Source: Synechococcus sp. PROS-7-1 (GTDB lineage Bacteria; Cyanobacteriota; Cyanobacteriia; PCC-6307; Cyanobiaceae). Taken from it: a DNA stretch of 64,000 nt. Under the pieces are notes generated by a model. That model did no database searches, was not told the DNA's origin, and saw nothing but the letters and a program-made list of their open reading frames with translations. The stretch is taken from assembly GCF_014279795.1 (NCBI RefSeq), contig NZ_CP047945.1, positions 2,438,572 to 2,502,571 of the forward strand. Direction: 5' to 3'. Of this stretch, positions 27,682 through 39,232 are shown in pieces (within the stretch, counting starts at the first letter, position 1; every line of letters starts with the position of its first letter). The translations under genes and the position numbers were made by a program.

Positions 27682-28116
27682 TCAGTCGTCCGCGGATGGG
27701 CGCGCTTGTCGGCGGCGCTTGAGCTCGCTGCGCCGGCCCTTGGCATCGAGCCGACGTTTCACGGCTGCACGCCCAGGACGGGTGGCACGGCGTTGGGGCG
27801 GAGGGGGCTTCAACCCTTCCCGCAACCAATCCGCCAGACGTGCCATCGCCCGCTGACGGTTTTGCCACTGCGATCGCTCCTCAGCGACCACAACCCTGAG
27901 GCAACCATCCTCCAGACGGGACGCCAACTGCTCCCTCAACCGCGCCTTCCGAAAAGGTCCGAGCACCCGGGAACCTTCCACATCAAATCGAAGCTCAACT
28001 CTTGAGTCGGTGGTGTTGACCCCCTGCCCTCCTGGACCGGATGCACGGGAGAAGCGCCACTGCAGTTCGGCAGCTGGAATCACCAAGCGTTCATTGATCC
28101 GCAGCTCCTGAACCAA
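27682..28116 (-). CDS. arfB: ArfB-type peptidyl-tRNA hydrolase
   Basis: A 144-residue protein of the YaeJ/ArfB family, which rescues stalled ribosomes by hydrolysing peptidyl-tRNA. The catalytic GGQ sits in SRASGPGGQGVNTTDSRVEL (residues 24-43) and the positively charged tail (RRLDAKGRRSELKRRRQARP, about 122-141) fits the mRNA channel of stalled ribosomes. This tail distinguishes ArfB from release factors. No transmembrane or export signal is present. It stands on its own transcription unit or follows the minus-strand gene upstream by only 18 bases. Confidence 0.93.
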   Translation of the reverse strand: MVQELRINERLVIPAAELQWRFSRASGPGGQGVNTTDSRVELRFDVEGSRVLGPFRKARLREQLASRLEDGCLRVVVAEERSQWQNRQRAMARLADWLREGLKPPPPQRRATRPGRAAVKRRLDAKGRRSELKRRRQARPSADD

Positions 28117-28134
28117 AGCAACTGGCCTCTTGAT

Positions 28135-28881
28135 TTACAGGCCCAAATTGTTTCTCAGAAGATCGAGCTTGGGATCACCACCGCCACCGCGCAGATGCTC
28201 CGGGAGTCTGTAGTCAATGGCATCCCAGACGGGGATTTGCAGATAGTCCGCAAGACCACTGGCATCCCTGCGAATCGCTGAGAGGGCACCGTGATCGGTC
28301 ACATTGCTGCGACTGCCATCCCGGAACACCAGATTCAACTCGTAACTGTGATAGTTGGAATCGTTCCCCCGCACGGTTTCACGCAGCAACTGCAACGCGT
28401 GCACCTCACGGATCGAGTAATTCTTCGCTCGCACCCTGCACTGGCCCGACGTTCGATCAAAACTGGCCTCATGAGCCCGCGCTTGTTTCAGCATCAGGCC
28501 TCCACCCACAGCAAACGCCAGCGGCACCAGCACCCCCGCTGAGAACGGAATACCATTCCCAACGCTCATCACCAGCATTGCCACCGCAACACCCACTCCG
28601 CCAACGAGGAACAACAGGCAGAACGCCAACATGGCGGGGGTGGTCCGAAAGGTGACAGAGGAACTCATTAGCCCGCTTTTCAACAGCAAGCGATGGGTGC
28701 AAAAGTTATTTCCGCCATGCACAACAGGCGTCCAGTTCGTGCGCAGCGCCACTGGATCGTCAAAGCGAAGTGGGTCCAGACACTCCCTGGTGTCCTTGAA
28801 AATCGATAAAAACCGCTGGACAACACCCACAACACTGCCGGAGTCGTTGGCGTCAGTCTGCAGCAGCCGCGGCTCAGGCAT
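28135..28881 (-). CDS. hypothetical membrane protein with two helices
   Basis: A 248-residue protein that I do not recognise. Two hydrophobic helices lie near residues 83-105 (MLAFCLLFLVGGVGVAVAML) and 110-128, flanked by a soluble N-terminal part of about 75 residues and a C-terminal beta-rich domain with pleckstrin-like character (CRVRAKNYSIREVHALQLLR then YELNLVFRDGS). Such short two-helix proteins with a PH-like tail are common membrane proteins of unknown role. ATG 28881 fits; a shorter form from ATG 28668 would lack the N-terminal part. The divergent speE gene starts 53 bases away. Confidence 0.7.
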   Translation of the reverse strand: MPEPRLLQTDANDSGSVVGVVQRFLSIFKDTRECLDPLRFDDPVALRTNWTPVVHGGNNFCTHRLLLKSGLMSSSVTFRTTPAMLAFCLLFLVGGVGVAVAMLVMSVGNGIPFSAGVLVPLAFAVGGGLMLKQARAHEASFDRTSGQCRVRAKNYSIREVHALQLLRETVRGNDSNYHSYELNLVFRDGSRSNVTDHGALSAIRRDASGLADYLQIPVWDAIDYRLPEHLRGGGGDPKLDLLRNNLGL

Positions 28882-28933
28882 GGCAAACCCGTCGTGCCCT
28901 TAGCTGGAATCAGGAAACCTTGGGCGCCACATC

Positions 28934-29797
28934 ATGAGCGAAGCCCCCTCAACTGCATGCGACTGGATCGACGAACACCACAACGGGGTGCGCTACGGAC
29001 TTCAGGGCGAAGTGATCGTGGACGAACAAAGCGCGATCCAGCGGATCACGGTGATCCATAGCAATCGCTACGGAAACGGGCTCCTCCTCGATGGCTGCTG
29101 GATGACAGCCGAACATCAGGAGCGCCACTATCACGAGCCCCTGGTTCATCCCGCCCTTTGTGCAGCCAGCTCGATCGATCGAATCCTGGTGATTGGCGGC
29201 GGCGATGGCGGAACGGCCCGTGAATGCCTGCGTCATCGCGAGGTGAAGCACGTCGATCTCGTTGAAATTGATGGTCGCGTTGTTGAGCTCAGCCAGAAAC
29301 ATCTGGCGGCGATCGGCGGTGGATGCTGGAGCGACCCGCGTTTTCAGCTCACCGTGGGAGATGGAATCGCCTGGGTGAGTCAGGCTTCAGACGCCAGCTA
29401 CGACGTGGTGCTGGTGGATGGTTCCGATCCAGCGGGGCCGGCGGAGGGGCTGTTCAACCGCAGCTTCTTCCAGCACTGCCGCCGCATTCTCAAGCCCGGT
29501 GGAGTGTTTGCAACCCAAAGCGAATCACCGGAAGCGTTCCGCGCGGTTCACATCGACACCGTGCGCATGCTGCGTGAGGTCTTCGGTTATGCGGACCCTC
29601 TCTATGGCTGGGTCCCCATGTACCCCAGCGGCTGGTGGAGCTGGACCTTCGCGGCTAGCGACGGTCCCCGCTACCGCAGTCCCGATCCCGCACGCGCCGC
29701 AGCGATCTGCGATGGCTGTGACATCTGGAGCCCACGTTGGCAAATGGGAGCGTTTGAGGCCATCCCCGCCAGCATCGAAAGGGAGCTCGCCGCATGA
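28934..29797 (+). CDS. speE: spermidine synthase SpeE
   Basis: A 287-residue aminopropyltransferase that makes spermidine from putrescine and decarboxylated S-adenosylmethionine. The SAM-binding motif is [16 protein letters not shown] (residues about 90-105), the acidic residue follows in [13 protein letters not shown], and [20 protein letters not shown] contains the catalytic loop. The N-terminal beta part ([20 protein letters not shown], split) is typical. The stop overlaps the ATG of the agmatinase gene (ATGA), so polyamine genes are coupled. Confidence 0.95.
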   Translation: MSEAPSTACDWIDEHHNGVRYGLQGEVIVDEQSAIQRITVIHSNRYGNGLLLDGCWMTAEHQERHYHEPLVHPALCAASSIDRILVIGGGDGGTARECLRHREVKHVDLVEIDGRVVELSQKHLAAIGGGCWSDPRFQLTVGDGIAWVSQASDASYDVVLVDGSDPAGPAEGLFNRSFFQHCRRILKPGGVFATQSESPEAFRAVHIDTVRMLREVFGYADPLYGWVPMYPSGWWSWTFAASDGPRYRSPDPARAAAICDGCDIWSPRWQMGAFEAIPASIERELAA

Positions 29798-30678
29798 CGA
29801 CAAACCGATTGCAGGCCTTCGACGCTGAGGAGATGTTTGACCAAGACGGAGCGATTTTCATGGGCGCTCGCCGCGATCCAGCCGGCTGTCAGGTCGGTGT
29901 GTTCGGCGTGCCCTATGACGGCACCACATCATTTCGCCCTGGAACCCGATTCGGCCCTGCAGCGATTCGCGAGGTCAGCCCCGGTCTGGAGACGTACTGC
30001 CCGCAGCTCGATCGAGACCTCGACACCCTGGCCTACGCCGATCTCGGCGCGCTCAACATCGCCTTCGGAGCACCCGAGCCTGTAGTGGAAGCTGTTGAAC
30101 GGGCAACGGCAACAATTCTTGCCCTGGGCCTCAAACCGCTGATGCTCGGTGGGGAGCATTCCATCAGTTCCGGCGCCGTCGCAGCTGTGGCCAAAGACCA
30201 TCCTGATCTGGTGCTGGTGCAACTCGATGCCCATGCAGACCTGAGGCAGAGCTGGCTCGGCGCAAGGCACAGCCATGCCTGCGCCATGCGCCGCTGCTTG
30301 GACGTGCTGCCGAGCGGCGATCTGCTGCAGATCGCCATCCGCAGCGGAACGGCCGAGGAATTCTCAGAACTGCATCGCAGTGGCCGCTTGATTCCACTGC
30401 ATCAGATGAGCCAAAAGCTCAGCGATCTGCGCGGACGGCCGATCTACCTCACCGTGGATCTCGATTGGTTCGACCCTGCGGTGATGCCTGGCACCGGAAC
30501 ACCAGAACCCGGGGGTTTCACCTGGGCTGAATTCGCTGCTCTGATCAATGAGCTGCAGCATCACCACCTGGTGGGAGCGGATGTTGTTGAACTCGCCCCT
30601 CAACTCGATCCGAGCGGCATTAGCAGTGTGCTGGCTGCCAAGGTCACCCGAAGCTTGCTGCTGCTGATGGCTCAATAA
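29794..30678 (+). CDS. speB: agmatinase/ureohydrolase SpeB
   Basis: A 294-residue ureohydrolase with two-manganese site motifs: GGEHSISSG (His), [12 protein letters not shown] (Asp, His, Asp) and [23 protein letters not shown] (two Asp). Coupling to speE by ATGA supports agmatine to putrescine plus urea, and the urea could feed the urease genes 30 kb away. Some cyanobacterial ureohydrolases of this family hydrolyse guanidine, so agmatinase is the best but not certain call. The stop overlaps the convergent cNMP-domain gene by seven bases. Confidence 0.92.
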   Translation: MTTNRLQAFDAEEMFDQDGAIFMGARRDPAGCQVGVFGVPYDGTTSFRPGTRFGPAAIREVSPGLETYCPQLDRDLDTLAYADLGALNIAFGAPEPVVEAVERATATILALGLKPLMLGGEHSISSGAVAAVAKDHPDLVLVQLDAHADLRQSWLGARHSHACAMRRCLDVLPSGDLLQIAIRSGTAEEFSELHRSGRLIPLHQMSQKLSDLRGRPIYLTVDLDWFDPAVMPGTGTPEPGGFTWAEFAALINELQHHHLVGADVVELAPQLDPSGISSVLAAKVTRSLLLLMAQ

Positions 30679-31070
30679 AAGTGAGCCGCATCCATGCGCT
30701 GTTCTCTCAGCCTGGCGTGCTGCCGGCCCAACAAGGTGAGCACCAGGGTCGGGTGTTGATGGATCAACTCCATAAAGCTGTTGCGATCCAACGAGAAGGC
30801 ATGAATCGGCGTGATGGCCGTCGCTGTTCGGCTGTGTCTCTGCCTCTCACCAATGAGATCTTCAAAGAAAAACACCTCACCACCTCCGTAGCGCAGTCGA
30901 TCGCGCCCCCCACTCGACAACTCAACAAAACCGCGTTCAATCGCGTAGATCGACCTGGCAGGAGTCCCACGACCGAACAGCAAACTTCCGGTTGGAAGGA
31001 TCAATTGATCGTGATTGCGATGCTCGGCGATTAGCTGCACAGCCGTCGGCATTGTGGTCGTCGCTGGCAA
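30672..31070 (-). CDS. stand-alone cyclic-nucleotide-binding domain protein
   Basis: A 132-residue protein that consists of one Crp-type sensor domain (ILPTGSLLFGRGTPARSIYAIERGFVELSS, split, then EVFFFEDLIGE and residues ending HARLREQ) without the helix-turn-helix. The RGFVEL and phosphate-cassette-like FFFEDLIGE stretch are present, but the classic RSAA loop that binds the cyclic phosphate is not obvious. It could bind a nucleotide or serve as a protein module. Convergent with speB, overlapping its stop. Role unknown. Confidence 0.8.
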   Translation of the reverse strand: MPATTTMPTAVQLIAEHRNHDQLILPTGSLLFGRGTPARSIYAIERGFVELSSGGRDRLRYGGGEVFFFEDLIGERQRHSRTATAITPIHAFSLDRNSFMELIHQHPTLVLTLLGRQHARLREQRMDAAHFY

Positions 31071-31149
31071 CAGACTCGTTTAGATGATTTTTTATTCTCT
31101 AATAGAGACGCAAAAGGTAGATGTTGTCAAAAAGACAATTATCCATTCC

Positions 31150-31416
31150 TTAAAGCAAACCTGAAGCATTGATCGATAACGCTTCCCCCTCAACGGAAGC
31201 GCCAAGGTCAAGCTGGCGGTCACCCCTGGGAAGGTGGGCTTTTCCAGGCTCCAGCTCAGGCAGGGATGGCCGTTGTGCCGTCCAGTGGTGGCACCAAACC
31301 AGCCGCGCCAGCTCGGCATGCACAGGCAGATGACGCAAGCGGCACCAACCTCCTTGATGGGTCGTTGGCGCAGCGCAATGCGCGCAAGACTGGCAGGTTG
31401 ATGACGGCAGAATCAC
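31150..31416 (-). CDS. small cysteine-rich hypothetical protein
   Basis: A possible 88-residue protein in an otherwise empty region of about 490 bases (31071-31563). Its N-terminal half has an ordered pattern, CQSCAHC, then GWCRLRHLPVHAELARLVWC and HHWT, that looks like a metal or iron-sulfur site with Cys and His ligands and would be unlikely in a noncoding stretch. The start is GTG 31416 with only a weak ribosome site. The tail past PSLPELEP looks unconserved. The rest of the gap shows an A/T-rich stretch at 31081-31150, likely promoter for the cNMP-domain gene, and no other gene. Confidence 0.5.
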   Translation of the reverse strand: MILPSSTCQSCAHCAAPTTHQGGWCRLRHLPVHAELARLVWCHHWTAQRPSLPELEPGKAHLPRGDRQLDLGASVEGEALSINASGLL

Positions 31417-31563
31417 ACCTACCAGAAGGAGAGCTAAAGATAAGGACGCTTATGAAAGCGGTCCAGCAAAAGAGGACAATCTGCGGCTTTACTTCCACTT
31501 CCTACGCAATTCCGTAGGCCTCCATAGGATTCGGCGCACCCTCCCTCTAAACGTTCAACAGGC

Positions 31564-32673
31564 ATGGATCTGCACCACACCCCGCTCCATGACCTCTGCA
31601 TCACAACAGGCGGCCGCATGGTGCCGTTCGCTGGCTGGGAGATGCCCGTTCAATTTTCCGGCCTGATCAGTGAGCACACAGCGGTGCGACAGAGGGTGGG
31701 ACTCTTCGACATCTCCCACATGGGAGTGCTGCGCATCCAAGGCAGCAATCCCAAGGACGCCCTGCAAACCCTGGTACCGACCGACCTGCATCGCATTGGC
31801 CCCGGGCAGGCCTGTTATTCCGTGCTGCTAAACGAATCCGGAGGGATCCGCGACGACCTGATCATTTATGACCTGGGGGAGACGAACGCCGACCAGGGAG
31901 AAGCCAGTTTGATCGTGGTGATCAACGCCGCCTGCGCGGCTGCCGATTCCGCCTGGATCAGTGAACAGCTCACACCTCAGGGCCTACAGGTCACCGATGA
32001 GAAGGGCGATGGCGTTTTGCTGGCCCTGCAAGGCCCTGAAGCCATGGCACGGATGGAGCACCTCAGCAGAGTCGACCTGCAAAAGCTGCCCCGCTTTGCC
32101 CATCGCATGCTCGAACTCACGGGGTTGTCCCGTCCTGTGTTCTGTGCGCGAACCGGATACACCGGTGAAGACGGTGTGGAGCTGCTGCTCGCACGTGACG
32201 ATGGGCGGAACCTCTGGAACCACCTGATTGCTGAAGGGGTGACCCCCTGCGGCCTTGGTGCAAGGGACACCCTTCGCCTCGAGGCAGCCATGCATCTTTA
32301 TGGCCAAGACATGGACGCTGGCACCACGCCATTCGAAGCGGGCCTGGGCTGGCTCGTGCACCTGGAGATGCCCACGGCCTTCACCGGCCGTGCGGCACTC
32401 GAGCGCGCTGCGGAAAGCGGACCATCCCGGCGACTGGTGGGCCTGAAGTTGAAAGGGCGCGCCATTGCTCGCCACGGTTACCCGGTGATCCACAACGGCG
32501 AACAGGCCGGAACGATCACCAGCGGCAGCTGGTCACCCACCCTCCAGGAAGCGATTGCCCTTGCTTACGTTCCGACCAACTTGGCCAAGGTGGGGCAGGA
32601 GCTTGGCGTCGAGATCCGCGGCCAGCTTCATGCGGCCACGGTCGTCAGGCGTCCTTTTTACCGCCATCCCTGA
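31564..32673 (+). CDS. gcvT: aminomethyltransferase (glycine cleavage T protein)
   Basis: The 369-residue T protein of the glycine cleavage system, which transfers the methylene group from the H protein to tetrahydrofolate; needed for photorespiratory glycine. The early motif FAGWEMPVQFSGLISEHTAV (residues 20-39), the folate-pocket stretch VGLFDISHMGVLRI, the loop TGYTGEDGVELLL and the C-terminal TSGSWSPTLQEAIALAYVP are all present. Length is normal. The ATG lies in a short gap after the cysteine-rich gene region. The aspS gene follows after 48 bases on the same strand. The other subunits are not in the window. Confidence 0.96.
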   Translation: MDLHHTPLHDLCITTGGRMVPFAGWEMPVQFSGLISEHTAVRQRVGLFDISHMGVLRIQGSNPKDALQTLVPTDLHRIGPGQACYSVLLNESGGIRDDLIIYDLGETNADQGEASLIVVINAACAAADSAWISEQLTPQGLQVTDEKGDGVLLALQGPEAMARMEHLSRVDLQKLPRFAHRMLELTGLSRPVFCARTGYTGEDGVELLLARDDGRNLWNHLIAEGVTPCGLGARDTLRLEAAMHLYGQDMDAGTTPFEAGLGWLVHLEMPTAFTGRAALERAAESGPSRRLVGLKLKGRAIARHGYPVIHNGEQAGTITSGSWSPTLQEAIALAYVPTNLAKVGQELGVEIRGQLHAATVVRRPFYRHP

Positions 32674-32721
32674 GGAAACCTGGGCTGTGGGAAAATCTCC
32701 TGTCACGAGATGAGAGATCCC

Positions 32722-34557
32722 ATGCGCAGCAACGGTTGCGGCGACCTGCGCAAACAGCACATCGACGACACCGTGCAGCTCTGCGGATGGGTGGATCGCC
32801 GACGCGACCATGGCGGGGTGATCTTCATCGACCTGCGCGATCGCACCGGCACCGTGCAGATCACTGTGGATCCCGACCTGGGATCTGACGCTTTCGCTGT
32901 CGCCGAGCACCTACGCAGCGAAACCGTGCTGCAAATCAGCGGCAAGGTGCGGGCTCGCCCTCCGGAATCGCTCAACGAGAAATTGGCCACGGGTGCCGTG
33001 GAAGTGCTCGCCAGCGGCATCACCGTGCTCAACAGCGTGAAGGGCAACCTGCCCTTCCCAGTGTCGGTGCACGACGAGGAGAACACCCGCGAAGAGCTGC
33101 GGCTGCGCCACCGCTATCTGGATCTGCGCCGCAAGCGCATGAACGACAACCTGCGCCTGCGGGCTCAGACCATCCAGGCCGCCCGTCGCTTCCTGGAAGA
33201 CGCCGGCTTCATCGAAGTGGAGACCCCGGTTCTCACCCGCTCCACGCCCGAAGGCGCCCGCGACTACGTGCTGCCCAGCCGCGTCTGCGGTGGTGAATGG
33301 TTTGCCCTGCCCCAGTCGCCGCAGCTGTTCAAGCAACTGCTGATGGTGGGCGGCATTGAGCGCTACTACCAGGTGGCCCGTTGTTTCCGCGACGAAGACC
33401 TGCGCGCCGACCGCCAGCCGGAATTCACCCAGCTGGACATCGAGATGAGCTTCATGGATCAGGAGGAGATCCTGGAGCTGAATGAGGCGCTGATCTGTTC
33501 GATCTGGAAAGCGGTGAAAGGCATCGACCTGCCCAGGCCCTTCCCGCGCATGACCTGGCATGACGCCATGGAGCGCTACGGCACCGACCGGCCCGACACC
33601 CGCTACGGCATGGAACTCACCAACGTGAGCGACATCGTCAAGGACATGGGCTTCAAAGTGTTCAGCGGTGCCGTGAAATCCGGCGGATCGGTGAAATGCA
33701 TCGCCGTCCCCGGCGGCAACGATGCCCTCTCCAATGTGCGGATCAAGCCAGGCGGCGATGTGTTCAGTGAAGCCCAGAAAGCTGGTGCCGGTGGCCTGGC
33801 CTTCATCCGCGTGCGCGACGGCGGTGAGATCGACACGATCGGTGCGATCAAGGACAACCTCAGCGACGCGCAGAAGCAGGAGCTGCTCAGCCGCACCGGC
33901 GCCGAACCCGGCACCTTGCTGCTGTTCGGCGCCGGCGACACCGCCACGGTGAACAAGGCCCTCGATCGGGTCCGCCAGTACCTGGCCAAGGAGCTGGGCA
34001 TGGTGAAGCCCGAACGGGAGAACGACCAGTGGAACTTCCTCTGGGTGGTGGATTTCCCGATGTTCGAATTCAACAACGATGAGAACCGCTACGAAGCGCT
34101 GCACCACCCCTTCTGCGCCCCCAATGCCGAGGATCTCGGCAGTGATGCCTCCCAGTGGGCCGACACCCTGCCGGGTGCCCGGGCCCAGGCCTACGACCTG
34201 GTGCTCAATGGCCTGGAGCTCGGCGGCGGCTCCCTGCGCATCCACGACTCCGCATTGCAACGTCAGGTGCTTCAGACCGTTGGATTGCCACTCGAGGAGG
34301 CCCAGGAACAGTTCGGCTTCCTGATGGATGCCCTCGATGTGGGCGCACCTCCCCACGGCGGCCTGGCCTTCGGCATCGACCGCATGGTGATGCTGCTGGC
34401 CGGCGAGGAGTCGATCCGCGACACCATCGCCTTCCCGAAAACCCAACAAGCCCGCTGCCTGATGACCAATGCCCCGGGCGGAGTCGCCGACAAGCAGCTG
34501 GAGGAGCTGCACGTGGCCAGCACTTGGGTGGATCCAACCGAAGAAGACGCCAACTAG
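32722..34557 (+). CDS. aspS: aspartyl-tRNA synthetase
   Basis: A class IIb aminoacyl-tRNA synthetase of 611 residues with an N-terminal OB fold ([20 protein letters not shown]), motif 2 ([20 protein letters not shown]), the bacterial GAD insertion (about residues 300-420) and motif 3 ([22 protein letters not shown], split). The GAD domain marks the bacterial type. ATG 32722 (reading RSNGCGDL) is favoured over ATG 32710, four codons before. As Asn/Gln charging may be indirect in this group, the enzyme could be non-discriminating, though this is not decidable by eye. Confidence 0.96.
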   Translation: MRSNGCGDLRKQHIDDTVQLCGWVDRRRDHGGVIFIDLRDRTGTVQITVDPDLGSDAFAVAEHLRSETVLQISGKVRARPPESLNEKLATGAVEVLASGITVLNSVKGNLPFPVSVHDEENTREELRLRHRYLDLRRKRMNDNLRLRAQTIQAARRFLEDAGFIEVETPVLTRSTPEGARDYVLPSRVCGGEWFALPQSPQLFKQLLMVGGIERYYQVARCFRDEDLRADRQPEFTQLDIEMSFMDQEEILELNEALICSIWKAVKGIDLPRPFPRMTWHDAMERYGTDRPDTRYGMELTNVSDIVKDMGFKVFSGAVKSGGSVKCIAVPGGNDALSNVRIKPGGDVFSEAQKAGAGGLAFIRVRDGGEIDTIGAIKDNLSDAQKQELLSRTGAEPGTLLLFGAGDTATVNKALDRVRQYLAKELGMVKPERENDQWNFLWVVDFPMFEFNNDENRYEALHHPFCAPNAEDLGSDASQWADTLPGARAQAYDLVLNGLELGGGSLRIHDSALQRQVLQTVGLPLEEAQEQFGFLMDALDVGAPPHGGLAFGIDRMVMLLAGEESIRDTIAFPKTQQARCLMTNAPGGVADKQLEELHVASTWVDPTEEDAN

Positions 34558-34559
34558 AA

Positions 34560-34584
34560 CCCGAACAGAAACCGGCGGTTCGGG
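34560..34584 (+). terminator. hairpin after aspS
   Basis: CCCGAAC at 34560-34566 pairs with GTTCGGG at 34578-34584, directly after the aspS stop. It is GC-rich but has no T tract, so it may slow or end transcription with a helper, or stabilise the aspS 3' end. Confidence 0.4.
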
Positions 34585-34637
34585 GCACTTGCCAGCAAAA
34601 CAACTGAACCTGACTGCATACCGTCAGTACCGGTTCA

Positions 34638-35768
34638 TTGTCTGAGAAGGCTCGAACGACGGGGAAAGCCCCGATCCGCTGGAGCGGCGGCAACGATTTG
34701 CTACGTCTTTACCTCCAGGACATCGGCCGCGTCGACCTGCTCACCAGCGAAGAGGAAGTGACCCTCTCCCGCCAGGTGCAGCAGCGCGAGCGTTTGCTTG
34801 TGCAGGAGCGTGATCTCAGCACTCGCATCGCTGCAATCCGGGTGCTGCTGGATCTCGAGGAACTGCAACAACGGGAGGCCAATCACATCAGCCACTGGCC
34901 AACCCGGCAGGAATGGGCCCGGGCTGCAGAGATGCCCCTGGGTGAACTCAACCGAGTGCTGAACGAGGGGTACACCCTCTGGGCTGAAGAGAGTGGGCTG
35001 GAGGCGAAGGAACTGCAACGCCGCCTGCGCGAGGGTCGTCGGGCCCGAGACCGGATGATCCAAGCCAATCTGCGCCTGGTGGTGGCCGTTGCCAAGAAAT
35101 ACCAACAGCGCGGGATGGAACTCCTGGATCTTGTGCAGGAGGGCACCCTCGGACTGGAGAGAGCCGTAGAGAAGTTTGATCCCACCCGCGGCTTTCGTTT
35201 CAGCACCTATGCCTACCGGTGGATTCGCCAGGGCATCACCCGAGCAATCGCAACCCAGAGCCGCACGATCAGGCTGCCAGTTCACATCACCGAAAAACTC
35301 AACCGGATCAAACGCGTGCAGCAGGAGATCGCCAGTGAGCATGGTCGTCTGGCATCCGTGAGCGACCTGGCCAAAGAGCTGGGGGTGAGTGAGGACACCG
35401 TGCGCCAGACCCTGGCCAGGGTGCCCCGATCAGTGTCACTGGAAACCCGGGTGGGGAAAGACCAGGACACCCAGCTCGGAGACCTGCTCGAAGATGGTCA
35501 TGCGACGCCAGAACAGACCCTCACCCGCGACTCACTCCACGATGACCTCGAACATCTGCTGGAAGAATTGAGCCCACGGGAAGCCGAGGTGATCCGCAGT
35601 CGCTTCGGACTGGAAGACGACACGCCCCGCACCCTGGCCGAGATCGGCGAGGCCATGGCCCTGTCCCGGGAGCGAGTGCGCCAGATCGAAACACGCGCCC
35701 TGCTCAAACTGAGGCAACCCCAGCGCCGCTCCAAGGTGCGCGATTACATCCAGGGACTGGATTCCTGA
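34638..35768 (+). CDS. group 2 sigma-70 family sigma factor
   Basis: A 376-residue sigma factor of the alternative (group 2-like) type. Region 1.2 begins near residue 20 (LRLYLQDIGRVDLLTSEEEV), a variable insert follows to about 135, region 2 contains NLRLVVAVAKKYQQRGMELL and the promoter-melting helix TYAYRWIRQGITRAIATQSR, region 3 has SVSDLAKELGVSEDTVRQTL and region 4 has ALSRERVRQIETRALLKLR. These fit RpoD-like recognition of standard promoters. The TTG start at 34638 is the first usable start in frame. Which of the marine Synechococcus sigma factors this is cannot be told from sequence alone. Confidence 0.92.
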   Translation: MSEKARTTGKAPIRWSGGNDLLRLYLQDIGRVDLLTSEEEVTLSRQVQQRERLLVQERDLSTRIAAIRVLLDLEELQQREANHISHWPTRQEWARAAEMPLGELNRVLNEGYTLWAEESGLEAKELQRRLREGRRARDRMIQANLRLVVAVAKKYQQRGMELLDLVQEGTLGLERAVEKFDPTRGFRFSTYAYRWIRQGITRAIATQSRTIRLPVHITEKLNRIKRVQQEIASEHGRLASVSDLAKELGVSEDTVRQTLARVPRSVSLETRVGKDQDTQLGDLLEDGHATPEQTLTRDSLHDDLEHLLEELSPREAEVIRSRFGLEDDTPRTLAEIGEAMALSRERVRQIETRALLKLRQPQRRSKVRDYIQGLDS

Positions 35769-35797
35769 GCTAGAAACGCCTCATCGCCGTTAACACC

Positions 35798-36280
35798 ATG
35801 GCCAGCACGCCTTCCATCAACATCGGCATCTCCGAATCCCAACGGAAGGAGATTGCTGAAGGCCTCAGCCGTTTGCTTGCCGACACCTACGTGCTCTACG
35901 GCAAAACCCACGGTTTCCACTGGAACGTGACAGGCCCCATGTTCAACACACTGCACCTGATGTTCATGGAGCAGTACACCGAACTCTGGAATGCTCTTGA
36001 TGTGATCGCCGAGCGCATCCGGGCGCTGGGCGTGGTCGCACCCCACGGAGGATCCACCCTGGCCGGCCTGGCGTCGATCAAGGAAGCCGATCAGAAGCCG
36101 GCAGCACTCGACATGGTGCGCGAGTTGGTGGCTGGCCACGAAGCCGTGGCCCGCACAGCCCGCGGCGTGTTCCCACTGGCCGAGGCTGCCAGTGATGAAC
36201 CCACGGCCGATTTGCTCACCCAGCGCCTGCAGATTCACGAGAAAACCGCCTGGATGCTGCGCAGCCTGCTGGAGGAGTGA
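35798..36280 (+). CDS. dps: Dps-family ferritin-like protein
   Basis: A 160-residue Dps-family protein that oxidises and stores iron and protects DNA in starvation and oxidative stress. The dinuclear ferroxidase ligands appear in [16 protein letters not shown] (residues about 33-48) and [16 protein letters not shown] (about 64-79). The chain is short and lacks an N-terminal lysine-rich DNA-binding tail. It follows the sigma factor by 29 bases on the same strand, so stress-linked co-expression is possible. Confidence 0.93.
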   Translation: MASTPSINIGISESQRKEIAEGLSRLLADTYVLYGKTHGFHWNVTGPMFNTLHLMFMEQYTELWNALDVIAERIRALGVVAPHGGSTLAGLASIKEADQKPAALDMVRELVAGHEAVARTARGVFPLAEAASDEPTADLLTQRLQIHEKTAWMLRSLLEE

Positions 36281-36323
36281 CATCGGAGGGGGTCCTCAGC
36301 CCTTGGGGTGCTCGGTACATTGA

Positions 36324-38596
<2,273 letters not shown>

Positions 38597-38635
38597 GCCG
38601 ATACAACCAGCAGGTCTTCATCACCGGATGCCCCC

Positions 38636-39223
38636 ATGCGCCTCGCGCTGCTCATGGCACTGATACTGGCCAGCGGTCAGGGGCTTAATGGGCACGCACA
38701 ACCGCAGCCCCCGCAACGGGTCCCGAAGCGCACAGGCGTCTCCAACCTGGCGCTGCTCAGTTCCTCGCGCCCCCGGCAGCTGCCCAGCTCCCACAGGCCC
38801 TTCCAGCCGGGTGAGTCGCTGCAGCTGAGATACCCACTCGCACAGCGCGCCGAAGAAGTGCAGCCCTATGGCTGGCGCTACTCAGACCAGCGCAAACGCT
38901 GGCGCATGCATGTGGGACACGACCTGATCGCTCCCGCCGCCACACCCGTGCTCGCCATGCTCTCCGGCCGGGTGCACCTGGCCCAGGCGATCAGTGGCTA
39001 CGGCCTCACGGTTCTGCTCGACCACGGCCGGGGCTGGCAGACCGTGTATGCCCACCTGCAGACAGCGGATGTGAAACCGGGTCAGCTGGTGCAAGCCGGA
39101 GAACGCATCGGCCGCGTTGGCCGCAGCGGATCAGCCAGCACTGACCATCTACACGTAGAGCTGCGACGCCTGCAGGGACGGCAGGCCTACGCCCTGGATC
39201 TTGCACCGCTTCTGCCCCGCTAG
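38636..39223 (+). CDS. M23-family peptidase (LytM-type)
   Basis: A 195-residue exported protein with an N-terminal signal peptide (about 20 residues, ending GHA-Q) and an M23 peptidase domain at 85-190. Zinc-site motifs are HVGHDLIAP (His, Asp), VYAHL and DHLHVELR (His-x-His). Such domains cut peptidoglycan cross-links or, if degenerate, regulate amidases. All expected ligands appear present, so it may be active. It precedes the type I secretion genes by nine bases, but this need not mean a joint role. Confidence 0.88.
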   Translation: MRLALLMALILASGQGLNGHAQPQPPQRVPKRTGVSNLALLSSSRPRQLPSSHRPFQPGESLQLRYPLAQRAEEVQPYGWRYSDQRKRWRMHVGHDLIAPAATPVLAMLSGRVHLAQAISGYGLTVLLDHGRGWQTVYAHLQTADVKPGQLVQAGERIGRVGRSGSASTDHLHVELRRLQGRQAYALDLAPLLPR

Positions 39224-39232
39224 GTTCTGCCC

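Noticed and set aside
32911-34512. Minus-strand open frame of 533 codons across aspS
   Set aside because: It lies fully antisense to aspS, reads low-complexity residues and has no domain; a high-GC shadow.
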